Positions 11,991 to 24,359 of a DNA stretch of 64,000 nt are shown here, one piece after another. Location: assembly GCA_036346225.1 (NCBI GenBank), contig JARFIW010000139.1, positions 7,440,001-7,504,000 on the forward strand. The letters run 5' to 3'. The notes beneath the pieces are model-generated. The model was not told where the DNA came from. It did not search any database and saw only the letters and a program-made list of their open reading frames with translations. The position numbers were made by a program, and so were the translations under genes. This DNA is from Platerodrilus igneus (taxonomy: Eukaryota > Arthropoda > Insecta > Coleoptera > Lycidae). Every line of letters starts with the position of its first letter. The stretch's first letter is position 1.

Positions 11991-14900
11991 CTATGATTAT
12001 ATGTTTTTTAAGTCATATAAGGTGACAAGGGAGGAATATTTCATGTAAATATCATAAAACCACGAAAACCAAACATTTAAATTAAAATGTACATAATTCA
12101 TTCATTATGCAAAAAGCAAATACAAATCACCCTGTATTACATCAATAACAAGCTACAATTAATTAAAGAAAGCTCATTCCGTAATAAATTTACCACATTC
12201 GTTAAAATAAATAATTGCGGAAGCAGTCCACTCATTTTTAGAACATTAAAACATTCGTAAGCTTAAAAACCAAATTACAAATTTAACAGGTTTGCAAAAA
12301 AATAACCGTTAAATGAAATATCTTTCAATCTAAACGCATTTGGGTAAACAAGTCAATAAACGCATGGAATTGATACCAGTTTGTATAAGCAAACATTTTA
12401 AGCAAGCATATTAGAAGCGAAGGAGTACGTGCCATTTGATACGTATATAAAGTGCCATACTTCATAAAACAAGCATATGTAAATAAAGATATTAGAGGCA
12501 ACAGGCTACATGCAGTTTAAAGCGTACATGATATACCAGTTATTAACAAATCCCATTACAAAGTTTCGATGTACGTGCAAATTCGAACGTATATAAAATG
12601 CAATATTTAATAAAACCCAACAGGTTGCAGAAATAACACCTTGTAGATAAACGTAATTGAAACACCTTTTCCCCGGACTAAAGACCGATAGCGGGTTATC
12701 AGCAAATGAGGACGCGTGCAACATCGGGAAGGAATTTGTCTATAAAACTAACGGAGCAGTTACACCACATTCATTCCATAATCGACGGGCTGACTGTAAT
12801 AGTTGAAAAAAGATTATTACGTAAAATTGAAAGCAACATAAATTATACTTAAAGCGATTCAAACAGTAAAAGTGAGCGTTGCAATAAGTGTGTATAAAAT
12901 TCTGCCGTTGAGACAAACGTAAGTCTAGGTGTATAATAGAGTAAAATTTAAATAGGATAGGGATAGAATAGGTGTAGATAGAAGAGTAGAAGTAAGTGTT
13001 TATAGAAAATAAAGCTAGGTATAGGATAAATATGGGAGATAAGTAGGAATAGGTTTAGGATGAGAATAAAGAGTAAATGTAGGAAGAAAATAAGATAGGT
13101 TAAGTGTAGATATTTCTTATAAGATTAGTGGAGAGTTAGGAATAGAGTTAGAGTAGGATAGGCATATAGGATTAGGTAGGGGGAAGTAAAGTATAGTGAA
13201 GATTAGTTAAAAGTTAGGAATAGGATAGGTATATAGGATGTATATAGGATTAGATGGATAAGTAGGATGAAGTTAGGGATAATTTCAGTTTATAAAATTA
13301 GGTGAGAGTTAGGAATAGGATAGGTGTAAATATTTTTTTGGATTGGAGATAAAGTAGGTAAGATAGATAGATAAGGGTAGAGAGAGATAGGCAATTTTTT
13401 TTTCTAAATATTTTTTGGCAGTCTAAATGCTTTATATTTGCATTCAAATAAGTGGGATTATTTGTATTCAAATAGGGGGAAAATACTCATATTTAGACCA
13501 GGGTAGAAAATTAAATAATCACATCAAATAATTTTCATCACCGTGTATAATGAATATTATTAGATAATACGCGTTATTAAAACCGTGAAGCATAAAAATT
13601 TATTAGTTTCAGTAAAAATAAGAGATTTAAATCATGTACAAGACGCTTTATATCAAAAGAAACAGTATTAAAAGCTCTACGTGTAATTTAATTATTCCTA
13701 ATAAAGAAACAAATGGAAATTACGTGCAAAATTTATATTAATTAACCCTATTTTAAGTAACCGGTATTAAACAAAGTGTACACATAATAATTAATATTTA
13801 ATTTGTATTCGCTAAAAATGAAAGGATAGAAGTCAATTTTAATTGGAGTTAATTAAACCATTATTAATAATAAGCATAAAAACCTGTGAAAATCCAAGAT
13901 TAAAATACCAGAAAATAAAGCTCTGAGAATTAATATTATGTTTGAACACCTGCGTAGTTTAAATGTCACGTACGGCGAAAATTTTGTAGATAACAAATGG
14001 TTTCAAAGAATCTTGGAGAAAACGTGGCTTAATAGTTACGAGAAATGCTAAAGGTGGGATATTGCACACTCCACATGGACTAAAATAATCGATAATAAGG
14101 AATATCAATTTGCACTAATAAGAACAGGGTAGATAGAGACAGATAATATGCGCAAGACCGAGACACATATAGTAAAAAGGCGGGAGTAGAGCAACGTCAT
14201 GGGGTTGCGATTGGTTGAAAGTAAAGGCAAAATTGAGAGGTAGAAATAACATTTCTGTATAAAATTTAATTAGGTATTCTCAGACGTTGCGTGCCGTGTG
14301 GAAATTTTCTGAGATTTAACTAGGGCGAGTACAAAATTCGTAAAAACCGACGCGCGAGCTACGGAATGGGAACATAGAATGACGAAATTCTAGCAACTGG
14401 CCGTTTTGGGGAACAGACCGACAGACAGGCTAACCGCTATATATACAGAGGTGAATATGAACAAGCTCTCTTAGATCTTCGACTTGATTGAACGCGTTAA
14501 ACAGTGCTTTTTAGTTTTCCGGTTTTAATATTAAATAATTTAAACAGTTTGCTCGAATATTATGTGATTTAAAACAGCTTGTTCTTTACGTGCTACAATG
14601 AATGTACGTTAGTGCACTTAGAAAAGAAGATACAAGGTAATAAAGTTTAGTATCACGGTACCAATTGGTAAAATTTACTATGACAAATAAATACACAAAA
14701 GTAGGCAGTTTTGGCGTATCTTGGTGAAAGAAGTATGAATTTCTTTGTTATTTTTCGGGGGTATTAATACTTAAATGGTGCATAAACGTGTCTGGATCCA
14801 CGAAACAAGGTTCAGATATACACAGATGAGTTCCGGAAAAGCCCTGAAACAACTTTAAATAAATGGTGATGGAGAAAATTTTTAAAGCGTTGAGAATCAG

Positions 14901-15536
14901 AAGCCATAAATATAACCCAGTTGGAATGGTGTAATTAACAAAGGGACGATGTATATTGAAGCTACGAGTGCAAGTAACCTTCAGGTAAATTATACTATTT
15001 TGTTTGAACTTTGAGATTTTGGTGTGTGTTGAATAACTTTCTAATTTGTTTATTTAAAATGGACAGTAGTGAAATTGTACTAACAATAATATTTTAATTT
15101 TAAGGTGAAATTTGCTTGTTTAAGTAGAAAGGGGTATTTAGTATTGATGTTCTGGATTATGATAAAAATATGGGTATGTCTTTGAGCTCAATTAGACGAA
15201 CCTGGTTAATTAACGTAAAGGGTGGTAGATGCTCCTTTGTACTCTGCATATATTGTTATAGTAATTAGTAGGCATCCTACAAGGACTTTAATTCTGGATG
15301 CACATTAAAATGATAATAAATTTAATTTTGAAATTTTCCGATATTAAAATTTATGCTGAATATTAATTTTGAAATTTTAATGTATTGTGAATATTGATGT
15401 AAATAGAGTTGACGTTGATGTTTGTGGTAGGAATGTGTTTGTTTTTTATGTATGAGGATGAAAGCTATCTAGAGGAGCAGCCGAGGCGATTAACGGAAGA
15501 AAATCAACAGACCAGGTAATTCAAGAGGTGTCACAG

Positions 15537-15538
<2 letters not shown>
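11990..15538. repeat. Repeat region bounded by (TA)n tracts, copy A
   Basis: The stretch starts TTGCTATGA after one (TA)n tract and ends TCACAGCAA before another, which is an imperfect inverted end. Parts (for example CACCCTGTAT near 12130 and TATCTTTCAAT near 12320) recur in the same order at 61740-61940. A promoter-like box CTATATATACAGAGG lies near 14440. No protein-coding capacity is recognised, so the element type is unknown. Confidence 0.4.
12935..13390 (+). repeat. Cytosine-depleted GGATAG-rich tract
   Basis: About 450 bp in which the plus strand has almost no C, made of variants of GGATAG, TAGGAATAGG and TAGGTATAGG. The pattern is that of a degenerate short tandem repeat with strong strand asymmetry. 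Confidence 0.75.

Positions 15539-15583
<45 letters not shown>
15539..15583. repeat. (TA)n(CA)n microsatellite
   Basis: A run of AT dinucleotides passes directly into AC dinucleotides. It closes the repeat region that opens at 11953. Confidence 0.95.
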
Positions 15584-16966
15584 AAGTGTCTCCAAAAGGT
15601 TTGTACAAAATGTTACAACTTCCTGAGATTAAAACATGATCTAGCCCAATTATTGTGTCCAAAAGTTGAGAGTTTTTTAGATACAAAATGTCAAAGTTAT
15701 TATTTTTTAAGTTATTTTTCAAATAAATCTTAATACGAACAGAGATTTCATGAAACTTGGTATCAAAGAGTTTTTAAGATGAGAAATTCAGATTTGATAA
15801 TAGTTTTAATGTACCTCGCAGAGGGCGCCACCAGAAGTCCTTCGCCTGCATTTAAAGCCCCCATAACTTTTTGTACCTCGTTATATGAAATTTCTGGTTC
15901 AAAATTGTTATTTCCTGACTTCTTTCCCCAAAAAAGGTATACCTTGTAATGTCTCTTCGAGCAATCGTTTCTGGGATAATCAAATTTGTTTTTTATTGCG
16001 TACTAATATGTATCATAGTAACGACTACACAATGTTAAGAATTGTCATTAATTACCAGAGGGTATGGTCAAACGATTCAATTTAACAAATTTTTATCGTA
16101 ATTTTAAAAGTCACCATTTTATTCTTGAAATTTTCGTTATGGTCGTACCCTACACTAACGCAGAAATAACCGATATGACATTAATTTATGGTTATTGTCA
16201 AGGAAATGGTCAACAGTCGGTGAGAGTATACCAAGAGAAATTTTCAAATAGACGCATACCAAACCACCAAACATTTGCCGCTGTTGAAAGGAGTCTTGAA
16301 ACAACTGGTAATTTTGTTCCTACAGCTGTTGATTATGGGCAGAATCATAAGATTAGGGTACCGGAGAGGAACTGAGTCCGAGCACCAGACAGCTAGGTTT
16401 GGAATTGGTGTTTCTAACAATATGGGTAATAGGGTTTTAAGAGGATAGTTGTTGCATCCATTCCACCTCCAAAGAATATAAGAGCCTTGTACCTAACGAC
16501 CTCGAAGTAAGACCAGGCTTCTGTCGTATTATTAATGAACATTGTGAAAATGATCCAAATTTTCGTAGAAAAATTTTATTTATGGATGAGAGGTGTTTTA
16601 CAAGAGGGGTATTACTACTTTACATAAGGAACACATTTATACTGACGAAAACCCGAATGCAGTAAGGTTGTGTACTAGCAACGAATTTAAAATTAACGTG
16701 TGGGCATTGACAGTGGATTGGTCCGAGTGTTTAACGGGTTCTTGAGTAATTTTGGAGAAACATAGCTATTTCTTTGTCTTCGACCCTTTATTGGTCAGCT
16801 TCTTCAAATCAGTACGAAGGTCGATTCGATCCTCCGCCGGCCACTTCCAAGAAAGTTTTCAAAATTTGATGTTCTTATAGGGGAAGGTCGATTACCAAAT
16901 ACACTGCATCTTTTGTAAGCAAATTTAGTGTTTCAGTACCCCTTCTTCGTTGTATCTGGCATTCTG
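15584..16966 (+). mobile_element. DUF4817-type DNA transposon, split by a MULE
   Basis: The element seems to start near 15584 (AAAGTGTCTCCAAAAGG, the kind of CAGGGTGTCCCAAAA end usual in this group), has a non-coding leader and then transposase coding sequence from 16064. It is cut at about 16976 by the MULE. The remainder beyond 19422 could not be recognised with confidence, so the far end is unknown. Confidence 0.5.
16064..16920 (+). pseudogene. DUF4817-type transposase remnant
   Basis: The first 100 codons (16064-16375) read YTNAEITDMTLIYGYCQGN, RVYQEKFSNRRIPNHQTF and ERSLETTGNFV: the helix-turn-helix DNA-binding half of this transposase family. Past the stop at 16373, pieces such as KILFMDERCFTR-like sequence (near 16570-16605) recall the start of the DDE nuclease domain around its first catalytic aspartate (usual form FTDEAxFTR), here altered, and further stops follow. 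A binding and cutting enzyme in life, it is dead here. Family recognition rests on remembered motifs. Confidence 0.65.
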
Positions 16967-17222
16967 GTGTGTCGACGGCATACAATTAATCGATCAATAA
17001 ATTTAGTAAATGCTGCCAATTAATTTAATTATTTCCACCATTAGTACATATCCCAAAAAAAGTTGTTTTTTTGCCAATGAATATAGTAATAGCTCCAATA
17101 TAATTAGTAATTGATAAAAATGGTTTAATTGGGTTAATTTATTACAAAATTAAAGTCATAGGTTAAGAAAAAATCACAAAAGAATAATCACAACAACAAA
17201 AATCAAGCAAACATCCCAAGAT

Positions 17223-19059
17223 TCACTGTAAAGACAGGGCATTGCCTACTTTTGCAGGCCTTCTGGGACCTCTTTTCGCGTTTAGTGAGATAGCCTTAGC
17301 CTCCATTGGAGGCGAGTAATCAGAGTTGATTATAGCAATGCAAACTAAATGTTTGCACACGTAGGACTTGTAAAACTCAGGGCAACTACAGTGCGATTCT
17401 TTGAGCCATTCTCTATATGCGGTCCAGGTGACCTTTGACGAATGTGTCAAAGGAACGATAGCGCAGCTGCTTGGTGTTTGTAAGAAACTTATTCAGCTCG
17501 GTATCTGTAATGGCTTTTCGATTGGTGGTAGTAGAGAGGTTAGATGGAAAAAAGTAGTAAATGTTTCATGTAAAGTTGTGAATATTGCCATGCGTTTGTT
17601 GATAGCTTTATATTGATTGGAGAAACCTCTGCAAAGGCCACCAATGACCGTACACCAAATTCCTTCGGTTGGACCAACTTCTGAGCAATTTGCCAACCAT
17701 GCCAACAAACTTACGTCGGTTCGTGCCTCTAGGCCCTTTCAAGTGTCGGTTTGTCGCTTCTAAGCGGTTATTTGTCTTTGGGTAGCTGACAGCATAACCT
17801 TCATACCAGGTATTCCGCTCCTCCACGTAGTTTGCGTAAAAGTAGTCCAAAAACTGATGGATTTCTTGATTTTCGGTTTCATTTTTCCATTTATCAACAA
17901 ACAATTTTCAACCAAATGAAAATTCTTTTTCTGATCGGCACCGTTGCAAATCTTGAATATCCTTTATCACCTCCTTTGTCTTGGGATAGGTAAGAAATTT
18001 TGAGTGTTCTTTTACATTTTTCATAACGTGAAAAAAGCACATAATACGTTTGAAATCATGTCCAAACACAGCAGCAAAACCATTTGTGATTGCAGGGGCA
18101 CAGTCGCCAAGTAGAACGGTTGGATTGAATTGAGGGTTTGCTTTCTTTAAAGTAGAAAAAGCAAATTCGTAGTCTGCTGAGGCCTCCTTGGTAACTAAGG
18201 CCATCCCAAATGGGTGGAAAATCTTTGGCTTATCAACACTTCCAACCACAATTGCAGGCCCCTCTACCAAGTTCAACTTGTATGTAGCGTCGATGGTTAC
18301 CAGGTCGGTAAATTGCATTAACGAATGTAGCCGTTTGGTAGACCACAAGATGCCCACCTTCCGAGTAGAATAGTCAATGTTATAAGCCACCACATACGGT
18401 TCGTCATCATCTCTGGGATAGGTAACATTGGCTGAATGTAGGCTTCAAGCTCACCAAGTGTAGTGATTTGCTTGTCCAGTGCTGCCCGATAAAGTTTCAG
18501 ATGATTAGTAAGTTGGAAATAGTCGGGTGGATTAATATTCTAAAATGATTAAAAAATTATCACTAGCACGAATATTCTAACTGATAATAAATACCCTGTC
18601 AATTAAAGCGTCGATTATTTGTTGTGGTTTGTCGACACCCATAACGTGCAGAGTGGGAATTACCTCTTTTACCTCTTCAGGTATGCCACGTGGATCTTTT
18701 GCTTTATGGCTATGAGGTAGATCAGTTTTGAACACCAAGCAAACATCATCATCATCAGGACAGGAGATGTAGGCACGAAAATCGCATTGTTTGTCAGTAT
18801 TACATAAGAAGTAATACTTCTCGCCGCGAGACAACTTGGCACGTTTATGACCGTTGCTGCCATGGTAGCCAATTCCACCAAAAGTCTTGATAAACTCAAC
18901 CGCACTATCATAATTTTCAAAAGACTTGATAAACTTGTACGAAAAGTTTTTTGCCCTCCTTTGATTCGGTAGCTTCTCTGGAGATATATTTTCGATGTCT
19001 TCGTCATCAGTGTATGTTACAGGTTGGGATGGAACAGTTGCTAAATGAGATAAATCCAT
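17223..19059 (-). pseudogene. MULE transposase (DDE + SWIM zinc finger), two exons
   Basis: Reading the minus strand: 19059-18595 encodes an N-terminal FLYWCH-like region (FKSFENYDSAVEF-type opening, KYYFLCNTDKQCDFRAY). A 55-nt intron follows, then the MULE core: DLVTIDATYKLN (first catalytic Asp), VLLGDCAPAITNGF (second Asp), CFFHVMKNV, and NNRLEATNRHLKG (catalytic Glu). The C-terminus has a SWIM finger, HCSCPEFYKSYVCKHLV. Total length is near 600 residues, usual for the superfamily. The copy is broken by a frameshift near 18410, one in-frame TGA at 17908-17910, and frameshifts around 17600 and 17420. All catalytic residues are still readable, so it decayed recently compared with its neighbours. 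Confidence 0.85.
18540..18594 (-). other. Candidate 55-nt GT-AG intron in the MULE transposase
   Basis: On the minus strand the frame ending ALIDR meets GTATTT and, after 55 nt, a TTTTAATCATTTTAG acceptor; the sequence after it (NINPPDYFQLTNHLKLYRA) continues the transposase. Donor, pyrimidine-rich end and acceptor are all present. Confidence 0.6.
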
Positions 19060-19421
19060 GCTGTAGGTGATAATGATGGTAAAAACACAAAAGAGGAGAA
19101 TGAAGTAAATATGAATGACAGCAGTGCAGACAGAATGACAGCAAATGTAGACAGCAGACAGTTTGTATGACAGTGTGACATTAAATAAAGCAGGTATATT
19201 AACACAAGAAGCCTAAATTGAGCTATTTTAGCAGATTTTGGATAATTCAGATTAAAAAACAAATTTTTTACTGGAAAAAGTACTAGATTATTTGCATAAA
19301 TACAATTTTGATAACATTACTAATTATTTGGTAAAAAATTTCAATTTACTTGGGAAAAGTACTAATGGGAAAATAATTAAATTTATTGGTATGATTTACT
19401 AAATTTATTGAGTGTGTCGAC

Positions 19422-21109
19422 CTATGGAACGCTCGACTCGCAGGTTCTTAGTAGAGACAATATTGTGGCATTTTTTTGATATAACCGTCGTCCGTGGAAT
19501 GAACTTCAATCTCCAGCATGTTAAGGATTTTTGTAATATTGAACCTTAAGACCTTTCTAGGTATTCTCTAGCATAGATTGATCTGATCAGTCGGCCGTTT
19601 TCCTCATCCGTATACTCCCACACACTCTTATTCCGTGTTGTACCTCTTCATACGGTATTTTAGTTATGTTTTGCTAAAGTAGCAATGATTATAAAAAAGC
19701 TTAGAAATTACATTTTAATGTCCCGAAATTTGTTTAAAAAATATCTTGGAATTTTCAGCTGGCCTTTAGGTATATGAATATTAATAAAATCGGGTTTATT
19801 ATTGTCCCTCTTGTTGATAAAATAGTTTTAGATGGTATTCAACAATTATAATTATCAATTGCCATCTTCGATACAAAAATTTAGCTTTCTGGTAATTTAA
19901 GTAGGAGTTAAAAGATTGTCAAATAAAAGTTCCTCAATATGTTTTATATACTTACGTAATAGATACTTGTGTGCTTCTTATTTTAATTTATGTTTATAAT
20001 TCCCCATCTCTGATACGTTTATAAGGTCAAGATATGCAAAAGGGACAGTTCATTGTATTTATTATAACACAATCAAGAATACAAAACGCTTCAAAAATCT
20101 GTCATATATAACATAGAGGCGATCTCTCTGGACAAGCTAGTTTATACCATTGTACTTTCTGACAATATAACAATAACAAACACATTCGTTGTTACTTCTT
20201 GTTTTCGCACGGACATACCAAATATCTCATTTTTAACCCCCTTACCGCTTATTCATTCGTCTCATCCCTTAAAGAAAGACTTCACAGGTCGTTGAGATAT
20301 ACGTACGTACATCTATCTAAGCTAATTCGATGGATAAGTACGTTAGTTACGGTTGAATTGATTTAACCACTTTGCATTTAAAGTATTTGACTTTACTTTT
20401 CTCTGGTTTGAAAACTGAATTGACTGCATCAAGTGTTGTCAATCCCTAGATAATATGCAAATATCAGCGATTGTGACACATGTCAATCGTTTATTGAATA
20501 ATATCAATGTAACACGTAAGTGCGGTAGATCAGAATTAACATACGGACAATTATAACTTAATTGTGTTCGTATTGATTGTAGGACAAGGCGTGAGAAAGA
20601 TGCTTATGTGAAGTTTAATAATAAAATGCAAAATGTCTACACTTTAATCGAAAAAAAATCAGTGAAACGAACAAAATAATAGAAACTAGTAAAGCTGAGG
20701 ACACTGAAAATAAGCTAATGTTGGATAGAAAATTGCAGAAATGGAGCACTGCAATTTTATGAAAAGTTGAAATGAGAACATCGAATTGATACAAATGAAA
20801 AATAACCGTTTTTTCAGATTTTTCTTATAGAATATGTCTTAATAAGATAAGCTAAAAGTTTGTATGCCGATTGAAATTATGTGGGATGTTCTCAAATTAC
20901 CGTTCGGAACAGACCTGCACCTTGACGACGTTCTAAAATACTAGAACAGATAGAATGGCTTGCGCGTTTCAATGAGCTAACGAGCCGAACTATAGATTTA
21001 ACCAAATTTGTGATGGTCTTTAGGGAGGAACAAAACCAAAACAGGGCGCCGAAAGGGGCAGCAGATTTTTCGGTACTTAGAGTGGCAGAGACCATAGGGG
21101 TCGGTATGA
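19422..21109. other. No recognisable gene
   Basis: This should contain the distal part of the transposon that the MULE entered, but I could not identify coding sequence or an end. The last 220 bases (20890-21109) may be the far 5' leader of the RTE LINE that follows. Confidence 0.35.
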
Positions 21110-21734
21110 CATTCTAAGACACACTTCTGCGATGTGGAAGGCAACGGGAATCCACCACATTACCTCCCAAGTACACTACGTACAGAAATTGTTAAACATG
21201 ATGGCATCCTCTGGAGGTAAAAAATTCCAGAAGTAAAATAGTCCCCCATTCGGATCTCCGGGAGGAGACTACTTCGGGGGTGTGATCCGAAAGTATAGAA
21301 AAAGATCCGTGAACATTCTGCAAGTCGGAGCGTAGAATGTTAGAAGTATGAAACAAATAGGTAAGCTAGAGAACCTAAAAATCGAAATGAATAGGTTAGC
21401 ACTAGACATAATAGGAATCAGCGAAGTCCGCTGACCAGAGACGGGAGATTTTTGGAATGGAGACTTTAGAGTAATTCATACAGGATCAGAGGGAGGAAAT
21501 TTGGATGTGGGGCTGGGTATGCGAAAAAAGATAGGACGACGTGTAGAAAACAACTTACAAAAGAACGAAAGAGTACTCATGGTTAGATTTGAATCTAAAC
21601 CAGTAAATACAGCAATAATACAAGTATAAAAGCCCACCGCTAGCTACAATGAGGAAAAGATAGAGGCGATCTACAAAGATATCGAAGACATACTAAGATA
21701 CATAAAAGGACATGAAAATTTAATAAATACGGGG
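21110..21734 (+). mobile_element. RTE-like LINE, 5' segment
   Basis: A leader containing GGAAGGCAACGGGAATCCACC and CCCCCATTCGGATCTCCGGG, typical of insect RTE-family 5' regions, leads to the start of the endonuclease: SMKQIGKLENLKIEMNRL and IIGISEVR (about 21340-21430), the opening strands of the apurinic endonuclease domain, with one stop after SEVR. The coding sequence runs to 21734, where the 15-kb element begins inside the GDIN (GDFN-type) endonuclease motif. Confidence 0.8.
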
Positions 21735-21985
21735 AGTAGAGTATAATTGGGGCATCCACTACCTCATTTCCCCCAGAATCCCTCATTTCCCCACACATCT
21801 GGACCAAAAAGTTTTCTTCGACTAACCATTTTTCATCTTTCGAGATAAATATATCTTAAATTTTTTATGTTTCGAGATAAATAAGCATCCTCATTTCCTC
21901 CCACATCTGAACCAAAAAGTTTTCTTCGACTAGCCATTTTTTTATCTTTCATCTGAACCAAATAGCTTTCTTTGTCTAGCCATTG
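21735..21985 (+). repeat. Left terminal segment of the giant element
   Basis: Outermost part of the left arm, pairing with 36718-36967. It holds CCTCATTTCCCC-type iterations (two within 21769-21794 and a variant at 21889) and degenerate versions of the 340-bp repeat (TTTCGAGATAAAT three times). Confidence 0.8.
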
Positions 21986-23600
21986 CATCTTTCGAGATAA
22001 ACCTATCTTGTTTGGTATCAATCAATATTAGAATTTTCTCAGCTACCCGAATCTCTAAGAATTTTTCAGATATCATCACCCCCAAGGGAGCTACCCCAAT
22101 TTTAAGATTTCTTACCTGTAGCGACTTTTGAGCATTCTTATAAACTTTTTTAGTCATGCGATACATTAAATTAGTCTAAAATTTTACACAGAATCCGAAT
22201 CTGTAAACAGATTTAAAATCGGGCCACGCCTTGCAAAGTTATACCCTTTAAAGTCCTGATCTTCTAAATTTTACTCTTTGCTTTATAAGCAAAACTAACA
22301 AATAGTTTTCTTTGTCTAGCCAATGCATCTTTCGAGATAAACCTATCTTGTTTGGTATCAATCAATATTAGAATTTTCTCAGCTACCCGAATCTCTAGGA
22401 ATTTTTCTGATTGCATCACCCCCAAGGGAGCTACCCTCATTTTAAGATTTCTTACCTGTAGCGACTTTTGAGCGTTCTTATAAACTTTTTAGTCACGCGA
22501 TACATCTTGATTAGCTTAAATTTTATGCAGAATCTGAATCTGCAAACTGATTTGAAATCGGACCACGCCCTGCAAAGTTATACCCTTTAAAGTCCTGATC
22601 TTCTAAATTTTACTCTTTGCTTTATAAGCAAAACTAACAAATAGTTTTCTTTGTCTAGCCAATGCATCTTTCGAGATAAACCTATCTTGTTTGGTATCAA
22701 TCAATATTAGAATTTTCTCAGCTACCCGAATCTCTAAGAATTTTTCAGATATCATCACCCCCAAGGAGCTACCCCAATTTTAAGATTTCTTACCTGTAGC
22801 GACTTGTTGACGCATTCTTATAAACTTTTTAGTCATCGATACATTAACATATAGCTAAGAATTTTAACAGAACCAATCTGATAACAGATTTATAAATGGC
22901 CACGCCTTACAAAGTTATCACCCGCTTTAAAGTCCTGATCTTTAAATCTAACCTACATTTTCAGACTTAAAGCTAAGAACTAAAGCAAATCACTTTTCCA
23001 TTTGTCTAGCCAATGCAGACTTTCCTTTGCGATTGTAAACCTATCTTGTTTCCAGTTATCAATCGAATAAATTAGATTCCCCTTCTACAAGCTGACCTGC
23101 AATCGTCTAGGACATTTTTCCTGATTGCATCACAGAACCCAACGTGTGTCTAGACCCTCATTTTAAATTTCTGTTACCTTGTAGCGAATCTTTATGAGCG
23201 TTGCTTATAAATCTACATTTTAGTCATCACGCACGTATACATCTTGTTAGTTAGTAATTTTACTCGAGCGTACGAATCTGAATCTGCAAACTGATTTGAA
23301 ATCGGACCACGCCCTGCAAAGTTATACCCTTTAAAGTCTGATCTTCTAAATTTTACTCTTTGCTTTATAAGCAAAACTAACAAATAGTTTTCTTTGTCTA
23401 GCCAATGCATCTTTCGAGATAAACCTATCTTGTTTGGTATCAATCAATATTAGAATTTTCTCAGCTACCCGAATCTCTAGGAATTTTCAGATATCATCAC
23501 CCCCAAGGAGCTACCCCATTTTAAGATTTCTTACCTGATAGCGACTTTTGAGCGTTCTTATAAATTTTCTTAGTCATCGTAATCTTGTTATCTAAAATTT
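21985..23600 (-). repeat. Left-arm array of about 340-bp tandem repeats
   Basis: The phrase ATCTTTCGAGATAAACCTATCTTG recurs near 21985, 22327, 22667 and 23410, with a garbled copy near 23020, giving a period of about 340 bp. Each unit carries on the minus strand a short open stretch with TKKVYKNAQKS and FLEIRVAEKILILIDTKQDR (for example 22166-21942). I do not recognise that peptide. The right arm has one fewer unit. Confidence 0.85.
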
Positions 23601-23909
23601 ACACAGAATTTGAATCTGAACGTTAATCGGACCCTGAAATTTATTTAACCTAGAACCTTTTAAAAAATTTGTCAAATTCTCATTTTTAAACTTTTCGCTA
23701 CGACATATGTTTCAGATTACAGAAGAGTAGTAACACATTAAGAACATCGAATTTTATTTTTTAACCCTAAGTTGAATAACTTTATGCTTTTCGTATTTTT
23801 TCATTATAATCGAATAAAGTCTTTCTGCAAAGAAAGGACATCGTAACTGCGTTTTTAAATAGCCTGTAATAGATTGTAAAAACCAGTGTCTAACATTTCA
23901 CCATCGTCG

Positions 23910-24277
23910 TTAGTAGCGGTAACGATGCATTTTTATGTTGTTGCTCCTGATGTGCGGTAATGTTCTTTTCCATTTCGAAATCGCATACTTACACATAATT
24001 CGTGGTTGTTTCGTACAAGACCCTTTAACAGCTGGCGGAGCTGAACGTTTAGGCTTAATGACATACCGTGCTGTTTTCCTTGTGTCGCTGTAAGTTGTCC
24101 ATTCTCGTAAAAGCGAAACCGCAAGTCCCACAGTTTAAGTACTTTGCTGCGACGGACCTGGACGATGTTACACACACATTTGTTCTGGTGCCGTTTGAGC
24201 ATTTTAGGTAAGTAGCACCGCAAGGTTGCATTTAAAACGTTTGCAGGTACCATTTTAGTACAAAACAAAATCCGCAC
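23910..24277 (-). pseudogene. C2H2 zinc-finger-like region, left arm
   Basis: Two overlapping minus-strand frames (24277-23933 and 24131-23910) carry the same coding region as 34753-35105 in the right arm. Cysteine pairs and histidine-rich stretches (KRHQNKC; a C2H2-type run near the 3' end) suggest C2H2 fingers, which are found at the N-terminus of some insect Polinton-associated polymerases. The two frames each hold part of the region, so a frameshift separates them. The role is inferred from position only. Confidence 0.45.
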
Positions 24278-24359
24278 TATAAGACTTCTGTTAAGCGAAC
24301 TTAACTTACTAACTAAAGAGCTTTACTCGAGCTACCTGCTTTATGTACCTTATAGAATG

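Larger units (their letters stand above)
16967..19421 (-). mobile_element. MULE DNA transposon
   Basis: Inverted ends are seen at 16994-17055 and 19350-19411: TCAATAAATTTAGTAAAT on the left and its complement on the right, then a looser match including ATTAGTAC. A direct repeat GTGTGTCGAC lies at 16967-16976 and 19412-19421, matching the 9-11 bp duplications made by MULEs, though 17 extra bases separate it from the left end. A MULE-type transposase is encoded on the minus strand inside. Confidence 0.72.

Noticed and set aside
15531..15722. Frame with YIYIYIYIY repeat
   Set aside because: Translation of the (TA)n microsatellite.
20892..21095. Minus-strand frame of 67 codons
   Set aside because: No motif; lies in the probable RTE leader on the other strand.
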